A stretch of DNA of 64,000 bases from Yoonia sediminilitoris. Its GTDB lineage: Bacteria; Pseudomonadota; Alphaproteobacteria; Rhodobacterales; Rhodobacteraceae. The stretch lies in the NCBI RefSeq assembly GCF_003058085.1, contig NZ_QBUD01000003.1:124001-188000 (forward strand). Reading direction: 5' to 3'. Position numbers and translations under genes: made by a program. Positions 62,260 to 64,000 of this stretch are shown piece by piece (the first letter of the stretch is position 1; each line of letters opens with the position of its first letter). The notes beneath the pieces were generated by a model. The model was given only the letters and a program-made list of their open reading frames with translations. It was not told where the DNA came from and did not search any database.

Positions 62260-62961
62260 ATGGCCCCGATCCCAGATACCCGCACGGCCCCTGCCGTCAC
62301 CAAACCGCCGAAAGGCTGGGCCTTGATCATTGACGATCACCCTTTGTTTTGCGACGCGCTGGAATTGACCTTGCGGGCTTTGGACAGCTTCACCGAAGTG
62401 CGGACCGCCGACTGCATGGAGGCGGGTTTGCGACAACTGGAAGGTGCGCCTGCACCTGACCTGATCCTGCTGGATCTCAACCTGCCGGATGTCAGCGGGC
62501 TTGACGGGTTGATCCGGATCAAACGCTGCGCCGAACAGTCACCTGTCCTGATCGTTTCATCGATGACTGACAATGCGATCATTATCGGCGCGATTGCCGC
62601 CGGGGCATCAGGTTTTGTGCCAAAACATTCGGGCAGAGCCGTTTTCAAGGAAGCCCTCGCTGCGATCGCCACGAACACAGTCTATAAGCCGCCCGGATTT
62701 GTAGAGGCCCCGGACGGGACAGATCATGCCCGCGTTATCGCGCGTCTGTCATCGCTTACAAATCAGCAAGGCCGCATTCTGGAACTGATTTGTCAGGGCA
62801 AACTGAACAAGCAAATCGCATATGACCTGTCCATCGCCGAAGGGACGGTCAAGGCGCATGTCACCGCGATCATGCGCAAACTGGGCGTCCAACGCCGCAC
62901 GCAAGCCGTTCTGGTCGCGCAAGAGGCGCGCTTTTTTAACGCCTTGCCAAAAATAAAATGA
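62260..62961 (+). CDS. LuxR-type response regulator
   Basis: 233 residues. A receiver domain has the acidic pair Asp25-Asp26, the phosphorylation site Asp72 in LILLDLNLPDVSG and a lysine in GFVPKHSG. The C-terminal LuxR helix-turn-helix covers about residues 165-225 (LICQGKLNKQIAYDLSIAEGTVKAHVTAIMRKLG). It should control transcription after phosphorylation by a histidine kinase, not seen in the window. Similar regulators control PQQ alcohol dehydrogenase genes. Confidence 0.92.
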   Translation: MAPIPDTRTAPAVTKPPKGWALIIDDHPLFCDALELTLRALDSFTEVRTADCMEAGLRQLEGAPAPDLILLDLNLPDVSGLDGLIRIKRCAEQSPVLIVSSMTDNAIIIGAIAAGASGFVPKHSGRAVFKEALAAIATNTVYKPPGFVEAPDGTDHARVIARLSSLTNQQGRILELICQGKLNKQIAYDLSIAEGTVKAHVTAIMRKLGVQRRTQAVLVAQEARFFNALPKIK

Positions 62962-62998
62962 TGGTTCTATCCTAGATTGTTCGGGGAGGAGCAATTTG

Positions 62999-64000
62999 AT
63001 GACCACGGAACTTTCGTTGCGTGAAAGTCTGCTGTGCAAAGCGCAGGTCAGTTGGAGTGTGAGTGCACCCGTGGCGCAGTTACACGAACAACTGGGCCGG
63101 GAACCCTTGAGCCTGCTTTTCTTGTTTGTGACACCATACGCGGATTTCAACGCTGTCGTGTCAGAAACCGAAAAGCTCTACCCCGGCACAGACGTGGTCG
63201 CCTGTACGACGGCCGGTGAAATTGGGGCTACCGGGTACGACGAAGGGCTGATTGTGGCCGTCGGCTTTCCCGCATGCGATTTCGCGTCCACATGCCTTGC
63301 GTTTCCGCGCCTCGATCAATTGCAGATCAATGCAGAAACGGACCGCATTGCACAAGAACGGGTCGCGTTGCAGGAACGCAGTCCGCAAATGGAGACAGGC
63401 TTTGCCTGCCTTATGGTCGACGGGTTGTCACGACGCGAAGATGCGCTGACGGCGATGATCTCGCCTGCTTTACGCGACATGCCGATGTTCGGGGCCTCGG
63501 CCGGGGACGGCACCGACTTTCAAACCACGTTGGTCGCCCTGAACGGGCGCATCATGATCGGTGGGGCCGTTCTCAGCCTTGTGCGCACAACTCACAAAAC
63601 AAAGGTTTTCAGTCTTGATCATCTGGTGCCGACAGACACGCGGATGGTTGTCACCGAAGCCGACCCCGCGCTGAGAATCGTCAAATCGATCAATGCAGAA
63701 CCCGCCGGGCGCGAATATGCCCGCATTGTCGGCAAGGACCCCAATCAGCTGGACAGGTTCACATTTGCGTCGCATCCGGTTGTTGTGCGGATCGGCGACG
63801 ACCACCATGTGCGCGCCATCCAGCAGGTCAATGAGGCGGGCGAGCTGGTTTTCTTTTCAGCTATCGACGAGGGCATGGTGCTCACCGTGGCAAAGCCACT
63901 GAACATGGCCGACCACCTGCGCCAGAAACTCGAAAGCATGTCGGAAAAGGAACATTTCACTGATATTATCGGTTTTGACTGTATCTTGCGCAAGATTGAG
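62999..64000 (+). CDS. FIST domain sensory protein (partial at window end)
   Basis: The frame is open for 334 residues to the end of the window. The first part contains the FIST_N pattern (ACTTAGEIGATGYDEG and GASAGDG), and the second part resembles FIST_C. FIST domains bind small molecules, perhaps amino acids, and are often linked to histidine kinases. A GGGGAGGAG site precedes the ATG at 62999. With the LuxR regulator upstream it probably belongs to a signal system whose kinase lies beyond the window. Confidence 0.88.
   Translation, partial: MTTELSLRESLLCKAQVSWSVSAPVAQLHEQLGREPLSLLFLFVTPYADFNAVVSETEKLYPGTDVVACTTAGEIGATGYDEGLIVAVGFPACDFASTCLAFPRLDQLQINAETDRIAQERVALQERSPQMETGFACLMVDGLSRREDALTAMISPALRDMPMFGASAGDGTDFQTTLVALNGRIMIGGAVLSLVRTTHKTKVFSLDHLVPTDTRMVVTEADPALRIVKSINAEPAGREYARIVGKDPNQLDRFTFASHPVVVRIGDDHHVRAIQQVNEAGELVFFSAIDEGMVLTVAKPLNMADHLRQKLESMSEKEHFTDIIGFDCILRKIE

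Noticed and set aside
1..64000. tRNA, rRNA, CRISPR, prophage, insertion sequence or riboswitch
   Set aside because: No cloverleaf, direct-repeat array, transposase or phage gene was recognised by reading. A tool such as tRNAscan-SE or an Rfam search could find weak cases missed by eye.

Overview
The window reads as a chromosomal segment of an alphaproteobacterium of the family Rhodobacteraceae, most likely the marine roseobacter group. This rests on gene content and order only: a coxB-ctaB-ctaG-coxC-surf1-thrC-M16 peptidase-rimJ run, lysC followed by ptsP, a complete-looking run of tad pilus assembly genes, a form II CoxL locus, and small intergenic hairpin repeats of a kind I recall from this family. 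No rRNA, tRNA, CRISPR array, phage gene or insertion sequence was recognised, and the genes are densely packed with many ATGA/TGATG overlaps.

Layout. (1) 1-2549: the tail of an unidentified gene, then a large FAD/folate-type amine oxidoreductase. (2) 2611-9548: a cell-surface sugar locus with CMP-nonulosonate (sialic-acid-like) synthesis enzymes NeuA, NeuB and NeuC, a Cys-phosphatase on the opposite strand, a YrbL-like kinase-fold protein, and two tandem Kdo-transferase-family (GT30) glycosyltransferases. Together they look able to make a nonulosonic acid and attach it to, and possibly phosphorylate, the lipid A-core. (3) 9545-12035: molybdate ABC transporter modABC. (4) 12088-20782: mixed housekeeping (deacetylase-like protein, NUDIX, DUF1178, SDR, aspartate kinase, nitrogen PTS enzyme I, EcsC, acetyltransferase, flavin reductase). 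(5) 20869-26244: SulP anion transporter, the MTA/adenine salvage pair mtnP-apt, an FAD-linked 2-hydroxyacid dehydrogenase, and a RimJ-like acetyltransferase. (6) 25660-33162, minus strand: aa3-type cytochrome oxidase subunits II and III with assembly factors CtaB, CtaG and SURF1, then thrC and a processing-peptidase-like protease. (7) 33344-40944: tldD, dprA, topA and a two-subunit 3-oxoacid CoA-transferase. (8) 40941-54924: a lytic transglycosylase, then a tad (Flp/type IVc pilus) locus with three tandem Flp pilins, CpaB, CpaC, an OmpA-type lipoprotein, CpaE, CpaF, TadB, TadC, two TPR lipoproteins, a prepilin peptidase and an AAA ATPase. (9) 55000-60121: a beta-hydroxyacid-dehydrogenase-like gene and a form II carbon monoxide dehydrogenase-like molybdoenzyme (coxG-S-L-M). 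(10) 60679-64000: an ABC exporter pair, a LuxR-type response regulator and a FIST sensor protein that runs off the end. This set resembles the accessory genes of PQQ-dependent alcohol oxidation systems.

The most interesting material is the nonulosonate/GT30/kinase/phosphatase locus, the unusual tad gene set with its duplicated pilins and duplicated terminator, the twin perfect palindromes between coxS and coxL, and four convergent gene pairs whose stop codons interlock.
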